This document shows, piece by piece, positions 54,527-63,393 of a DNA stretch of 64,000 nt. Positions within the stretch are counted from its first letter, which is position 1; every line of letters starts with the position of its first letter. The DNA lies in contig JAXLZA010000015.1 in NCBI GenBank assembly GCA_046351135.1, positions 62,001 to 126,000 on the forward strand, written 5' to 3'. A program made the position numbers and the translations under genes. The notes beneath the pieces were generated by a model, which saw only the letters and a program-made list of their open reading frames with translations, did not search any database and was not told the origin of the DNA. Source of the stretch: UBA4427 sp046351135. GTDB taxonomy: Bacteria > Myxococcota_A > UBA9160 > UBA4427.

Positions 54527-55461
54527 TGCGCCTCGTCGTCGCCCTCGGCGGCAACGCGCTCCTGCGGCGCCACGAGCCGATGACCGCCGACCGCCAGCGC
54601 GCGAACGTGCACCGCGCCGCGGCGGCGCTCGCCCCCCTCGCGCGGGACCACGAGCTCGTCGTGACCCACGGCAACGGCCCGCAGATCGGGCTCCTCGCCC
54701 TGCAGCAGACGGCCGCGACGAGCGGCTTTCCCCTCGACGTCCTCGGCGCGCAGACCGAGGGCATGATCGGCTACCTGCTCGAGCAGGCCCTCGACGAGGT
54801 CCTGCCGAAGGATCGCCTCGTCGCCTCGCTCCTGACGCGCATGCTCGTCGACGCCGACGATCCCGCCTTCGCGAGCCCGAGCAAGTTCGTCGGCCCCGGC
54901 TACGCGAGCGAGGCCGAAGCGCGGTCGCTCGAAGCGCGCCAGGGCTGGCGCTTCGGCCGCGACGGCGCCGACTGGCGCCGCGTCGTCCCGTCGCCGCGAC
55001 CGCGCGCGATCCTCGAAGAGCGCGTGATCGCGCTCCTGCTCGAGCGCGGGGTCACCGTCGTCTGCGCCGGCGGCGGCGGCATCCCGGTCCTGCGCGACGC
55101 GGCGGGCAACGAGGTCGGCGTCGAGGCCGTCGTCGACAAGGACCACGCCTCGGCGCTGCTCGCCCGCACCCTCGGCGCCGACGGGCTGCTCCTGCTGACC
55201 GACGTCCCGGCCGTCTCCCTCGACTACGGCCGACCGACCGCCCGGGCGATCCGCCGCGCCACGCCCGCGATGCTCGCTGGCTTCGAGTTTCCCGCCGGCT
55301 CGATGGGGCCGAAGGTCGAGGCCGCCTGCGCGTTCGTCTCGCAGACCGGGGGCTTCGCGGCGATCGGGGCCCTCGAGGACGCGGGCGAGATCCTGGCCGG
55401 TCGCCGCGGGACGCGGATCGACCGCAGCGCGCCGACCTTCGTGCTCGAGCCGCCGGCCTAA
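54526..55461 (+). CDS. arcC: carbamate kinase
   Basis: 311 residues from GTG, overlapping the GTPase stop by one base (TAGTG). Makes ATP from carbamoyl phosphate and ADP, or the reverse. Landmarks: VVALGGNALLRR, VVTHGNGPQIGLLALQQTAA, GAQTEGMIGYLLEQAL, ASPSKFVGPG, VPSPRPRAILE, CAGGGGIPV, EAVVDKDHASALLA, LLTDVPAV and GSMGPKVEAACAFV. No arginine deiminase genes are nearby, so the arginine pathway role is unproven. Its stop overlaps that of the convergent gene by 4 nt. Confidence 0.92.
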   Translation: MRLVVALGGNALLRRHEPMTADRQRANVHRAAAALAPLARDHELVVTHGNGPQIGLLALQQTAATSGFPLDVLGAQTEGMIGYLLEQALDEVLPKDRLVASLLTRMLVDADDPAFASPSKFVGPGYASEAEARSLEARQGWRFGRDGADWRRVVPSPRPRAILEERVIALLLERGVTVVCAGGGGIPVLRDAAGNEVGVEAVVDKDHASALLARTLGADGLLLLTDVPAVSLDYGRPTARAIRRATPAMLAGFEFPAGSMGPKVEAACAFVSQTGGFAAIGALEDAGEILAGRRGTRIDRSAPTFVLEPPA

Positions 55462-57171
55462 CGCGCGGTCGGGCGCGCGGCCGGTCCACTCGCCGCGAAG
55501 GCGCGACACGCCTCACGCGCGGCGTCGACGCCCCGATCCGTCGCGACGACGACGACCTCCGCGCGCTCGTCCTCCCCGGGCGGCTCGGTGTGCGCGAGCT
55601 GATGCTCGAGCACCGCGGCGTCCGCCTCCGACGCGTCGCGCCCCGCCGCGAGCCGGGCCTCGATGCGCGCGCGCAGGACCTCGACCGGCGCCTCGCAGAG
55701 CACGATCGCGAACGCGACGCCCGCCTCCCGCGCGAGGGCGCGGAAGCGATCGCGGTCGGCGCGCTCGAGGAAGGCCGCGTCGACGACGACCGACGGACCG
55801 CTCGCCAGCAGCGCGCGGGCGAGGGACTCGAGGCGGGCGTAGGTGCGCGCGCTGCCGGCGCGATCGTAGAGGCCCCCGCCGATCGGGCTCGCGCGAGCGC
55901 GCCACCGCGTCGAGGCCCGCGAGCCGCTTGCGCTCGACGTCGGAGCGGATGCGCACCGCCCCGATCGCCTCGACGAGCGCCCCCGACACCGTCGTCTTGC
56001 CCGAGCCCGCGAGGCCGCAGGTCAGCACGAGGCGCGCTGCGGGGGGGCGGACCTGCTCCTCGGCGGCAGCGACGTGGCGCTCGACGTCGGCGGCGATCCG
56101 CGCGCGGGCCCGCGCGTCGAGCCCCGGCTGGCGCGCGCGCAGGAGGGCCACCTTCGCGCGGACGAGGGCGCGGTGGAGCGCGAAGAAGCGCAGGCCGACG
56201 ACGCCGGCGTAGTCGCCCGTCGCCTCGAGATAGGCGTTGAGGAAGCGGTGGGCGAGATCGCGGCGGCCATGGGCGAGGAAGTCGACGAAGGCGAAGGCGA
56301 CCTCGTCGAGGACGTCGATCGTGCGCAGCGCGACGTCGAACTCGAGACAATCGAAGAGCACCGCCCGCCCCGCGATGACCGCGACGTTCCCGAGGTGGAG
56401 ATCGCCGTGGCACTCCCGGACGAAGCCCGCCTGCGCGCGCGCCCCGAGCCACGGCGCGAGGGAAGACGCCTCGGCTTCGAGCCAGCGTGCGAGCGCCTCG
56501 ATCCGCGCACGCAGCGCAGGCTCGAGATCGGGGCCGGGATCTGGGCCGAGGAGCTCGGCGAGGTTGCGACGCGCGGTGTCGAGCGCGGGGGGCGCGGCGG
56601 GCGCGAGGCTGCCGGTCGGCAGCGACGGCAGCGGAGGAAGCAGGGGCAACGCGGCGTGGAACGCCGCCACGCGCGCGGCGAGGTCGTCGACGAGGGCGAC
56701 GTCGAGGGTGCCGCGCTCGACCTGGTGCTCGAGCAAGGCGTCGGGGTCGAACTGGCGCATCTCGACGGCGTACTCGATCGGCTCACCGGCCGCGCCGGCC
56801 GCGGCGAGGCGCGGCGCCTCGGGCGGGCCCTCGATCGCGACGACGCGGAGGTAGAGCTCGGGGGCGGTGCGGCGGTTCAAGCGGAGCTCGTCCTCGCAGG
56901 CGGTGCGACGCCGATCGAGGGTCGAGAAGTCGAGGAAGTCGAGGCGGAGGGGCTTCTTGATCTTGTAGGCGAGGGGCCCGGTCAGCAGGACGTAGGAGAC
57001 GTGGGTCTCGAGGAGGCGGACCGGTCCGGGGCCGAGCCGACGCTGCGCGGGATCGCAGAGCGCCTCGACGAGGCGCCGCGTCGCGGCGCTCGCCTCCACC
57101 GCCTGGACCGTCCCGGTTGCCCCGGCCGTCGCCTCCGAGCGGCCCGACTCCGTCTCGCGATCGCCTGCCAC
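55458..57171 (-). pseudogene. aminoglycoside-phosphotransferase-like/P-loop kinase fusion with frameshift
   Basis: Two-domain protein read in two frames. From GTG at 57171 (GGAG upstream) the first about 340 residues are APH-like, with CHGDLHLGN (catalytic loop) and LFDCLEFDVALRTIDVLDEVAF, then an AAA_33-type kinase starting LVLTCGLAGSGKTTVSGALVEAIG. After RKRLAGLDAVARS the frame slips; the true continuation, AGC-CCG-ATC giving SPIGGGLYDRAG and later VVVDAAFLERADRDRFRALAREAG then LCEAPVEVLRARIEARL, runs one base shifted to the TAG at 55458-55460. The slip lies in the GC-alternating tract at about 55886-55902. With one base changed the gene would be whole, so a sequencing error is possible. 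Confidence 0.8.
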
Positions 57172-57237
57172 CGTCCGCTCCCCGGCGCCCTGGGTCCCCG
57201 CTCGAGGCTCGAGTCCGGGGCGCTCGCGGTCCGGCGC

Positions 57238-57693
57238 CTAGAACGAATAGCTCTCGGGTCGCGCTTCGCCTCGGGCCGCGGCCTCGAAGCGGTCGTGGAC
57301 GAACGCGCAATGGTCACCCCGCTCGATCTGCTGGCCGGCCTCCCAGGCGAAGTCGACGAGGCTGCGCGCGAGCCCGCAGCGATCGTGGAGCGCGTCGCGC
57401 AGGCGCGCGTACTCGTGCTCGATGCGCGCGTCGAGGGCGACCGGGCAGAGCAGCGGCGAGCCCTGGCAGACGGGCGGCAGCTCGCAGGGCGAGAGGGTGT
57501 GGGAGAGCGTGTGGAGCTCGTGGCGCAGGACGTCGCAGCTCTCGTCGACGAGCGCGACCGGCATCGTCGGCACCGCCTCGCGCTCGTGCTCGAGGGCCGA
57601 GACGAGCGCCGCGGTCGAGCCGATCAGCAGCAGGCTGACGATGGCCGCGAGGGGCATGAAGACGAGCAGTCGCACGAGCCGTCGAAGATCCAT
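57238..57693 (-). CDS. small membrane-anchored Cys-containing protein, unknown
   Basis: 151 residues, not recognised. N-terminal membrane helix (LLVFMPLAAIVSLLLIGSTAALVSAL) then an extracytoplasmic domain with six cysteines (SCDVLRHEL, SPCELPPVCQG, LLCPVAL, DRCGLAR, DHCAFVH), suited to disulfides. GGAGGG precedes the ATG, and TAGAAT at 57751-57756 (minus strand) is a possible -10 about 50 nt upstream. Confidence 0.6.
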   Translation of the reverse strand: MDLRRLVRLLVFMPLAAIVSLLLIGSTAALVSALEHEREAVPTMPVALVDESCDVLRHELHTLSHTLSPCELPPVCQGSPLLCPVALDARIEHEYARLRDALHDRCGLARSLVDFAWEAGQQIERGDHCAFVHDRFEAAARGEARPESYSF

Positions 57694-57905
57694 CGCCCTG
57701 CCCTCCGAAGGCGCGCCGGGCGTGGAGCTCGCGCGCGGGCCGACGCCCCGATTCTACCGCCGGGCCGGGAGCGTGTGGGCGGAATTCGCCGGGCCGGATG
57801 CGCCGTTTCGCTGGTTCTGAAGCGACGTCAGTCTGATGCGGGATCACGCTGAGCCGAGAACGGCGCGGCTCGGAGGCTGGACCGAGACGATCTCTTCACA
57901 GCCTC

Positions 57906-58184
57906 TCAGCCGCCCTCGCCGTGGCGCTGCTCCTGCCGCCACACGATCCAGGTCGCGACGACGACGGGCACCGTCAGCGCGAGGCAGAGCCAGCCGATCA
58001 CGCTCGGCAGCGCGCCCGGCGGCATGAAGTAGCGCGCGGCGACCCACTCGAGGCTCGTGAAGAAGGCGAAGTAGGCGACGACCAGGATGGGCCGGCGCCA
58101 GGCGCGGTAGCGGAGCATGTAGAGCGCCGCGAGCAGCAGCCCGACACCGATCGGGTTCACCAGGGATTCGACGGGACCCTCCAT
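57906..58184 (-). CDS. small three-helix membrane protein
   Basis: 92 residues, not recognised. Start at 58184, 7 nt after the P450 stop, with three hydrophobic segments (PIGVGLLLAALYMLRYRAW; ILVVAYFAFFTSLEWVAARYFM; VIGWLCLALTVPVVVATWIVW) and a charged C-terminus. The tight spacing suggests coupled translation with the P450, but no known electron-transfer motif (no Cys pairs) is present. Confidence 0.6.
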   Translation of the reverse strand: MEGPVESLVNPIGVGLLLAALYMLRYRAWRRPILVVAYFAFFTSLEWVAARYFMPPGALPSVIGWLCLALTVPVVVATWIVWRQEQRHGEGG

Positions 58185-58191
58185 CCCCGGC

Positions 58192-59406
58192 TCAATGCCG
58201 GGTCGGGCGGGCGACCCGCACGTCGAGGCGCTCGGGGCCGTGCTCGAGGAAGACGGGCACGCCCTGGTAGCGGTAGCCCGGTGCGAGGTCGATCTCGCCG
58301 GGCTCGAAGCGCGCGACGAAGGCGCGCAGCGCCTCGCAGCCGACGAGGCGCGCGGTGCTCGCGCCGATGCAGAGATGGGCCCCGCCGCCGAAGGCGAGAT
58401 GCTGCGGGGCACCGCGGTCGAGCCGGAAAGCGTCCGGGTCCGGGAAGACCTCCTCGTCCCGATTCGCCGACAGGATCCCGAGCGCGAGGCGCTCGCCCTG
58501 CGCGAGGGGGATGCCGCGGAGCGTGGTGTCCCGCATGACGTTGCGCAGGATGAAGACGACCGGCGGATCGAGGCGGAGCGATTCGTCGACGGCGGCGGGG
58601 ATCAGCGCGGGATCGTTCTTGATCCGCGCGTGGAGCGCCGGATCGCAGAGCAGCCGGTAGAAGAGGCTGCCCAGCATGTTGGTCCCGGTCGAGAAGCCGC
58701 CGACGATGAGCTGGACGCAGAGCGTCCGCAGCACCGTCCGCGTGAGCGGCTTGCCCTCGAACTCGCACTTCACGAGGCGCGCGATCACGTCGTCCGGCGC
58801 GTCGGGGCGCCGCCGCTCCTCGACGAGCTCGTCGAGATAGGCCGAGAACTCGGGGAAGCTCCCGACGATGCCGAAGCCGCGGTCGGTCTCGTGCTTCCAG
58901 GTCCAGTCGCTGTGGAGCAGCTCCTTCGCCCAATCGATGATCCGGCCCGCATCGGCCTCGGGGACACCGAGCATGTGGAGCGAGACGTCGTTGGGCAGCC
59001 GATCGCAGAGCTCCGAGACGAGCTCCGACTCGGGCTTCGCGGCGATCGCGGCGACGAGAGCCTCGGCCCGGGCACGGGCGTACTCGCGCTGGCCGGCGAC
59101 GAAGTTGCGCGTGAAGCCGGTGCGCATCACGCGGCGGAGCGCGGGATGGCGCGGGGGATCCATCTCGCCGAGGCTCCGCTCCTCCTCCGGGATGTCGACG
59201 ACCTTGAAGCCGTTGGCGTTGCCGAAGGTGTGCGGGTCGCGCAGGACCTCCCAGCAGTCGTGCCAGCGCGCGAGGTAGAGGAGCTTCGGGCCCAGGCGCA
59301 CGACCGGGCTCGACGCGCGCCAGGCGCGGGTGATGTCGTGCATCGTCTGGCTCTGTCGGTGGTCGAACAGATCGATGCCCGGGACTTCGATCAAGGCAGC
59401 CGTCAT
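58192..59406 (-). CDS. cytochrome P450
   Basis: 404 residues, soluble bacterial class. Start ATG at 59406 chosen over 59415 because GAGG lies 9 nt upstream of it. The I helix reads LIVGGFSTGTNMLG with the acid-alcohol pair replaced (Ser-Thr), ExxR is DESLRLDPP, and the heme-Cys loop is AFGGGAHLCIGASTARLVG near residue 343. The family resembles CYP107/CYP125-like bacterial P450s with steroid, terpenoid or alkane-type substrates, but the sequence alone does not fix this. No ferredoxin or reductase nearby. Confidence 0.92.
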   Translation of the reverse strand: MTAALIEVPGIDLFDHRQSQTMHDITRAWRASSPVVRLGPKLLYLARWHDCWEVLRDPHTFGNANGFKVVDIPEEERSLGEMDPPRHPALRRVMRTGFTRNFVAGQREYARARAEALVAAIAAKPESELVSELCDRLPNDVSLHMLGVPEADAGRIIDWAKELLHSDWTWKHETDRGFGIVGSFPEFSAYLDELVEERRRPDAPDDVIARLVKCEFEGKPLTRTVLRTLCVQLIVGGFSTGTNMLGSLFYRLLCDPALHARIKNDPALIPAAVDESLRLDPPVVFILRNVMRDTTLRGIPLAQGERLALGILSANRDEEVFPDPDAFRLDRGAPQHLAFGGGAHLCIGASTARLVGCEALRAFVARFEPGEIDLAPGYRYQGVPVFLEHGPERLDVRVARPTRH

Positions 59407-59535
59407 CGCGATCATCCTCTTCGAGCCGCGTCGGGGGCTCGCTCCCTCGCATTCTCCCGAATCGGCGAGGCCCGGGGCAAGCCCGTGATCCGACGGCCTC
59501 CGGAGCCGGGTCTGGTGACACCGGACCCCGACCGA

Positions 59536-59541
59536 TAAGCT
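59536..59541 (+). promoter_or_regulatory. putative leaderless -10 element (TAAGCT)
   Basis: TAAGCT-N7-ATG before the gene at 59549. GTGACA, five of six matches to TTGACA, lies 15 nt further upstream (shorter than ideal). No Shine-Dalgarno. Confidence 0.4.
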
Positions 59542-59548
59542 CGACCGC

Positions 59549-60346
59549 ATGAAGGCCCGCCGACCCGCCCTCGAGTTCGCGCACGCCCCCGCCCGCTGGA
59601 TCCCGGACGCGCCGGCCTACGCCTATCAGCTCGATGCGGCCTCGACGATGCTTCCCTACCTCGAGCCCTACCTGATCAAGGTCCAGAAGCTCGCCCGCGA
59701 ACGGCTCGATCCCGGCCGCGATGCCGACCTGATCGCCGACATCGACCTCTTCAACCGCCAGGAAGCGAACCACTTCCAGCTCCACGCCCGCTACAACGAG
59801 ACGCTGCGCCGCCACTACCCGGGGATCGAGCCCTTCGAGGCCGAGATCAAGGCCGACTTCGAGCGCTTCCTGCGCGAGAAGTCCCTCGCCTGGAACCTCG
59901 CCTACTGCGAGGGCTTCGAGTCGACGGGCCTCGTCTCCGCCGAGTTCTTCTTCGGCCCCGCGCAGCCCTTCCTGCGGACCGCCGATCCCGCGCCCCGCGA
60001 TCTCTGGGCCTGGCATCTCGCGGAGGAGTTCGAGCACCGCAGCGTCTGCCACGACGTGCTCGCCGCCCTGCATCCCGGCTGGGGACGCCGCCTGCGCGGC
60101 TACTGGGACTTCCTGACCCATCTCCAGCGCTACGGCGATCGCGTGGCCGCCTATCTGAAGAACGTCGACCGCGAGCGCGGGACGTACCCCGCCGACGCCG
60201 AGGCCCGGGACCGCGAGTTCGATCGCGTGCGCAACCGCTTCATGCTGCCGCGCCTCGCCCGCATCCTCTCGCCGCTCTACGACCCGGCGCCGCGCCGGAT
60301 GGCCCCGACCCTCGAGGCGGCGCTGCGGACCTACGAGGCGCGCTAG
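59549..60346 (+). CDS. predicted metal-dependent hydrolase, ferritin-like di-metal fold (PF10118-like)
   Basis: 265 residues, all helical. Two ExxH pairs, NRQEANHFQLHARYN (about residue 72) and LAEEFEHRSVCHDV (about 156), with further acids in YCEGFESTGL, are what a di-iron four-helix bundle needs. The family is annotated metal-dependent hydrolase but oxidase or aldehyde-related activity is also discussed for relatives. Transcribed divergently from the P450 gene, so possibly the same pathway. Confidence 0.78.
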   Translation: MKARRPALEFAHAPARWIPDAPAYAYQLDAASTMLPYLEPYLIKVQKLARERLDPGRDADLIADIDLFNRQEANHFQLHARYNETLRRHYPGIEPFEAEIKADFERFLREKSLAWNLAYCEGFESTGLVSAEFFFGPAQPFLRTADPAPRDLWAWHLAEEFEHRSVCHDVLAALHPGWGRRLRGYWDFLTHLQRYGDRVAAYLKNVDRERGTYPADAEARDREFDRVRNRFMLPRLARILSPLYDPAPRRMAPTLEAALRTYEAR

Positions 60347-60396
60347 GCCACGCGACGGCACGACCGTACGACCGTACGACGACACGACCGCGTGGC
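60347..60396. terminator. bidirectional terminator-like hairpin
   Basis: GCCACGCG (60347-60354) pairs with CGCGTGGC (60389-60396) between convergent genes, starting right after the stop codon. The loop contains CGACCGTA twice in tandem. No T-run. Confidence 0.45.
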
Positions 60397-60403
60397 GGTG
60401 CGC

Positions 60404-61177
60404 CTAGATCACGCCCGCCATCAGCCCGAGGGCGATCGCGACGAGCATCGCCGAGACGATCCGGCGGACCGCCCCGATCGTGACCTTCTCGAGCCAGCGC
60501 GATCCGAGCCAGGCGCCGGCGAAGGCGGCGACGGAGGCCTCGACGACGAGCGGCCAGTCGATCGCCGTGCGGTGGGCCAGGAACTCGAAGCCGTAGACCG
60601 ACGTCCGCGCCAGATCGACGAGCACCGCGACGAGCACGCCGGTCGCGACGAAGGCCCGCTTCTCGAGCCCCGCCTTCAGCAGGAACATGCTCCGGAAGGC
60701 GCCCTGATGCCCCGAAAGGCCGCCGAAGAAGCCGCTCACGACACCGCCCAGCGGCAGCCACCGCGGGTCGAGGGCGAGCGAGGCGGCGCGGGGCGAGAGC
60801 TCGAGGGCGACGAAGCCGAGGATGACGAGACCGACGACCAGCCCGAGGCGCGTCGTCGCGAAGTCGTGGCCGAAGGCCGACCAGGCGAAGAGCGGCGGCG
60901 CCTCCGCCAGCCGGCCCAGCAGCGCGGCGCCCACGAGCGCCGCCCCGACTGCGGGCAGCCCGAAGCGCAGGACGACCCGACGGTCGGCGTGGCGCCCGAC
61001 GAGGCCGCCCTTGAAGACGTTGTTGGCGAGGTGGACGACCGCGGTCATCGCGATCGCGACCTCGATCGGGAAGAAGAGCGCGACGACCGGCATCAGCAGC
61101 GTCCCGAGCCCGAAGCCCGAGAAGAGCGTCAGCGCCGAGGCGACGAGCGCCGCGAGCGGGACGACGACGTGCTCCAC
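60404..61177 (-). CDS. TauE/SafE-family membrane transporter
   Basis: 257 residues from GTG with AAGGAGG upstream. About eight membrane helices in two repeats: TLFSGFGLGTLLMPVVALFFPIEVAIAMTAVVHLANNVFK (first half) and GGVVSGFFGGLSGHQGAFRSMFLLKAGLEKRAFVATGVLVAVLVDLAR (second half), both typical of DUF81. Members move sulfite, sulfoacetate or other organic anions across the inner membrane. With sulfatases and a sulfotransferase in the window sulfur anions are plausible, but unproven. Confidence 0.88.
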   Translation of the reverse strand: MEHVVVPLAALVASALTLFSGFGLGTLLMPVVALFFPIEVAIAMTAVVHLANNVFKGGLVGRHADRRVVLRFGLPAVGAALVGAALLGRLAEAPPLFAWSAFGHDFATTRLGLVVGLVILGFVALELSPRAASLALDPRWLPLGGVVSGFFGGLSGHQGAFRSMFLLKAGLEKRAFVATGVLVAVLVDLARTSVYGFEFLAHRTAIDWPLVVEASVAAFAGAWLGSRWLEKVTIGAVRRIVSAMLVAIALGLMAGVI

Positions 61178-61241
61178 CGCTGCCCTCCTTCCCGATCGAG
61201 GACCGCGAGCGCGGCTCGCCGTCCCGCGGCCCGCGCGTTCG

Positions 61242-61733
61242 CTAGGCCTTCGGGACCTCGAAGGTCGCCGGGAAGTTGTGCTGCCAGGCGCGGGTCTCGG
61301 TGCGCGCGTCGATCTTCCAGCCCTCCGCCGTCCGGACGAGCTCGTCGTCGAACCAGATGCCGGAGAACGCGATCTGCCGTCCGCCCCCCGGCGAGACGAC
61401 CGAGATCGGGATGATCTGCAGATGGCGACAGGTCGCCCGGTCGCCGTTCACGCGGATGCGGAAGTTGGTGCAGTAGTGCTGGTACTGCGGATACGGGAAG
61501 TTCTCCTCGGAGAGGACCGACGAGGCCCACGCGCGCATGAACTTCGGATCACCTTTCGCCCCGCCGTTGCCCGACCAGTCGATCTTCGCGTCGGGGACGT
61601 AGACCGCCTCCCAGCGATCCCAGTCCCGCTCGTCGATCGCCGCCGCCTCCTCGATCACGAGATCCTCGATGAACATGCGATCCGAGATCTCTTCGAGGGA
61701 GAGCGTCCTTCGCCCACCGGATTGATTCGCCAT
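61242..61733 (-). CDS. SnoaL-like (NTF2-fold) protein
   Basis: 163 residues from ATG at 61733, with AAGGAGG upstream. MFIEDLVIEEAAAIDERDWDRWEAVYVPDAKIDWSGNGG, then FPYPQYQHYCTNFRIRVNGDRATCRHLQIIPISV and IWFDDELVRTAEGWKIDARTETRAWQHN match the SnoaL-like fold used by bile-acid dehydratase-type and polyketide-cyclase-type enzymes. A hotdog-fold gene follows it on the other side of a shared upstream block (no overlap). Confidence 0.8.
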   Translation of the reverse strand: MANQSGGRRTLSLEEISDRMFIEDLVIEEAAAIDERDWDRWEAVYVPDAKIDWSGNGGAKGDPKFMRAWASSVLSEENFPYPQYQHYCTNFRIRVNGDRATCRHLQIIPISVVSPGGGRQIAFSGIWFDDELVRTAEGWKIDARTETRAWQHNFPATFEVPKA

Positions 61734-61806
61734 GAACGACCTCCTTGCAGCGACGAACGAAGCCGGAGCCCGACGCTTCTCGTCGGCTCCGGATCGGACC
61801 CGCTCG

Positions 61807-62553
61807 CTAGCTCCAGACCTGCGCCGCGACCTCGACCCAGACGGCCCGGGCCTTCGCGAGGAGCCGACCGTCGCGATCGAAGAGCGCCGTCCCCGCATGA
61901 CGCCGGCGTCCCTCGCCACCGAGGGACCAGGCGGTCAGCACGCAGGGCTCCCCCGCCCGCGGCCGCCCGTCGAGCACGACGGCGAGCTCACCGAGCACGA
62001 GCGCGACCCCTGCCGGCAGTGGATAGCGCGTGAAGGCGCCGGGACAATCGAGCGCCGCCCAGACGAACTCCTCGCGCACGCGCCCCGCCTCGTCCGCGAG
62101 GCTCGCGTCGGGCGTCCACGGCGCCGCGAGCTGCGCGCCGCCATCCGCCTCGAGCGCGCCCGTCTCCAGCGCGCCGGGAAAGATGCGCAGCCCGTCCCCC
62201 GGCGCGCGCGCCGGGCCGCAGACGAAGCAGCCCGGGAAGTTGTGGTCCGCGAAGCCGAGGTAGCGCGTCGACGCGCGCTCGGCCCGATCGAGCGAAGGCG
62301 CCGGGGACACCGCGAGCTCCGGTGCCCCGCGCCGCGCCTCCGCGACGACGGCCTCGCCGTCGACGAGCCGCACGCCCGACTCCGAGCGCTCGAGCCGGAG
62401 CGGACGGCCGATCGGCGGCGGCGCCTTCAGGCGCACCGTCGCCTCGCGACCGAGCCCCGCCGCGACGCGCCCGCAGACGTAGCCCCCGTTGCCCGAGCGC
62501 GGCGGGCCGCAGAAGCGCTCGTCGATCGTGATCCACTCGCCGTCTCGCGTCAT
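61807..62553 (-). CDS. hotdog-fold-like protein, possible thioesterase
   Basis: 248 residues. Start ATG at 62553 fits GAGG 5 nt upstream; GTG at 62559 is an alternative. A paired arrangement (FCGPPRSGNGGYVCGRVAAGLG; NFPGCFVCGPARAPGDGLRIFPG) and the C-terminal TALFDRDGRLLAKARAVWVEV fit a double-hotdog domain like acyl-CoA thioesterases of the PaaI-type. The PGCFVCGP motif recurs in uncharacterised relatives. No catalytic residues can be fixed by eye. Confidence 0.68.
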   Translation of the reverse strand: MTRDGEWITIDERFCGPPRSGNGGYVCGRVAAGLGREATVRLKAPPPIGRPLRLERSESGVRLVDGEAVVAEARRGAPELAVSPAPSLDRAERASTRYLGFADHNFPGCFVCGPARAPGDGLRIFPGALETGALEADGGAQLAAPWTPDASLADEAGRVREEFVWAALDCPGAFTRYPLPAGVALVLGELAVVLDGRPRAGEPCVLTAWSLGGEGRRRHAGTALFDRDGRLLAKARAVWVEVAAQVWS

Positions 62554-62592
62554 GATCACCTCGCCTCGGTGTATGCCGACTCCGAGCGCGCC

Positions 62593-63393
62593 TCAGAAGT
62601 TGCGCTTCTCCCAGACGAACGCCCGGCCCGCGCCGTCGCGGACCAGGAGATAATGGTCCCCGTCACCGCCGCGCGAGCCGCTTCGAAAGCCCGGGCTCGC
62701 ATGCGCGCGACCCGCCGGCGGCAAGGCGCGGAGCCAATCCCGGGGCGGCATCCGGAAGAAGGCCTCCGGTGCCTCGGCGACGGGCTCGAGGGCGAGCTTC
62801 CCGACGAGGACATCGAGGACGGCCTCGTCGGCCTCGATCCGCCAGAGCGCCTCGCGGTCGAGAAAGCCGCCGAGATCGGTCGCATAGCAGGCGCGGACGC
62901 GCGCGGCGTCGGCGCCGAGCGCCTCCTGGAGCCACGTCGGGAGCGGGTCGGGGCGCGCCGGCCAGTCGACATAGCGACTCCAGACGAAGACCGCGAAGGC
63001 GATCGGCGCGGCGAGCCCGACGAGGCGCAGGCCGCGGCGCAGACGCGGGGCGAGCTCGCCGTCGATCGACCAGCCGGATGCGATCCCGATCGCCGTGAGC
63101 GCACCGACCGCCGAGCCGATCGCCGAGAGCGCGACGGCGTGACCGATCGCGCAGGCGAGGCCGGCGGCGGCGATCGCGACGTGGAAGCGGGCGCGGGGCG
63201 CGAGGCGGCCGGCGGTGAAGGCGGTGGTGAAGACGATGGCGAAGGCGGCCGCGGGCTCGATCGCTTCGCGCGGCAGCCCGCCGAACAGCGTGAGGCCGAA
63301 GCCGAGATAGAGGCCGATCGCGAAGACGATCGCCGCGCCGACGAGGGATCTCAGCCAGCCGCCGATCCCTCCTCGCTCGCGGGGGCCGACCAT
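62593..63393 (-). CDS. polytopic membrane protein, unknown function
   Basis: 266 residues, not recognised. N-terminal half: about five hydrophobic segments (LVGAAIVFAIGLYLGFGLTLFG; FAIVFTTAFTAG; AIAAAGLACAIGHAVALSAIGSAVGALTAIGIAS; LVGLAAPIAFAVFVW). C-terminal about 100 residues are soluble, ending YLLVRDGAGRAFVWEKRNF. Its ATG overlaps the stop of the CDF gene (TGATG), so they are coupled and it may be an accessory of that transporter. Confidence 0.6.
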   Translation of the reverse strand: MVGPRERGGIGGWLRSLVGAAIVFAIGLYLGFGLTLFGGLPREAIEPAAAFAIVFTTAFTAGRLAPRARFHVAIAAAGLACAIGHAVALSAIGSAVGALTAIGIASGWSIDGELAPRLRRGLRLVGLAAPIAFAVFVWSRYVDWPARPDPLPTWLQEALGADAARVRACYATDLGGFLDREALWRIEADEAVLDVLVGKLALEPVAEAPEAFFRMPPRDWLRALPPAGRAHASPGFRSGSRGGDGDHYLLVRDGAGRAFVWEKRNF

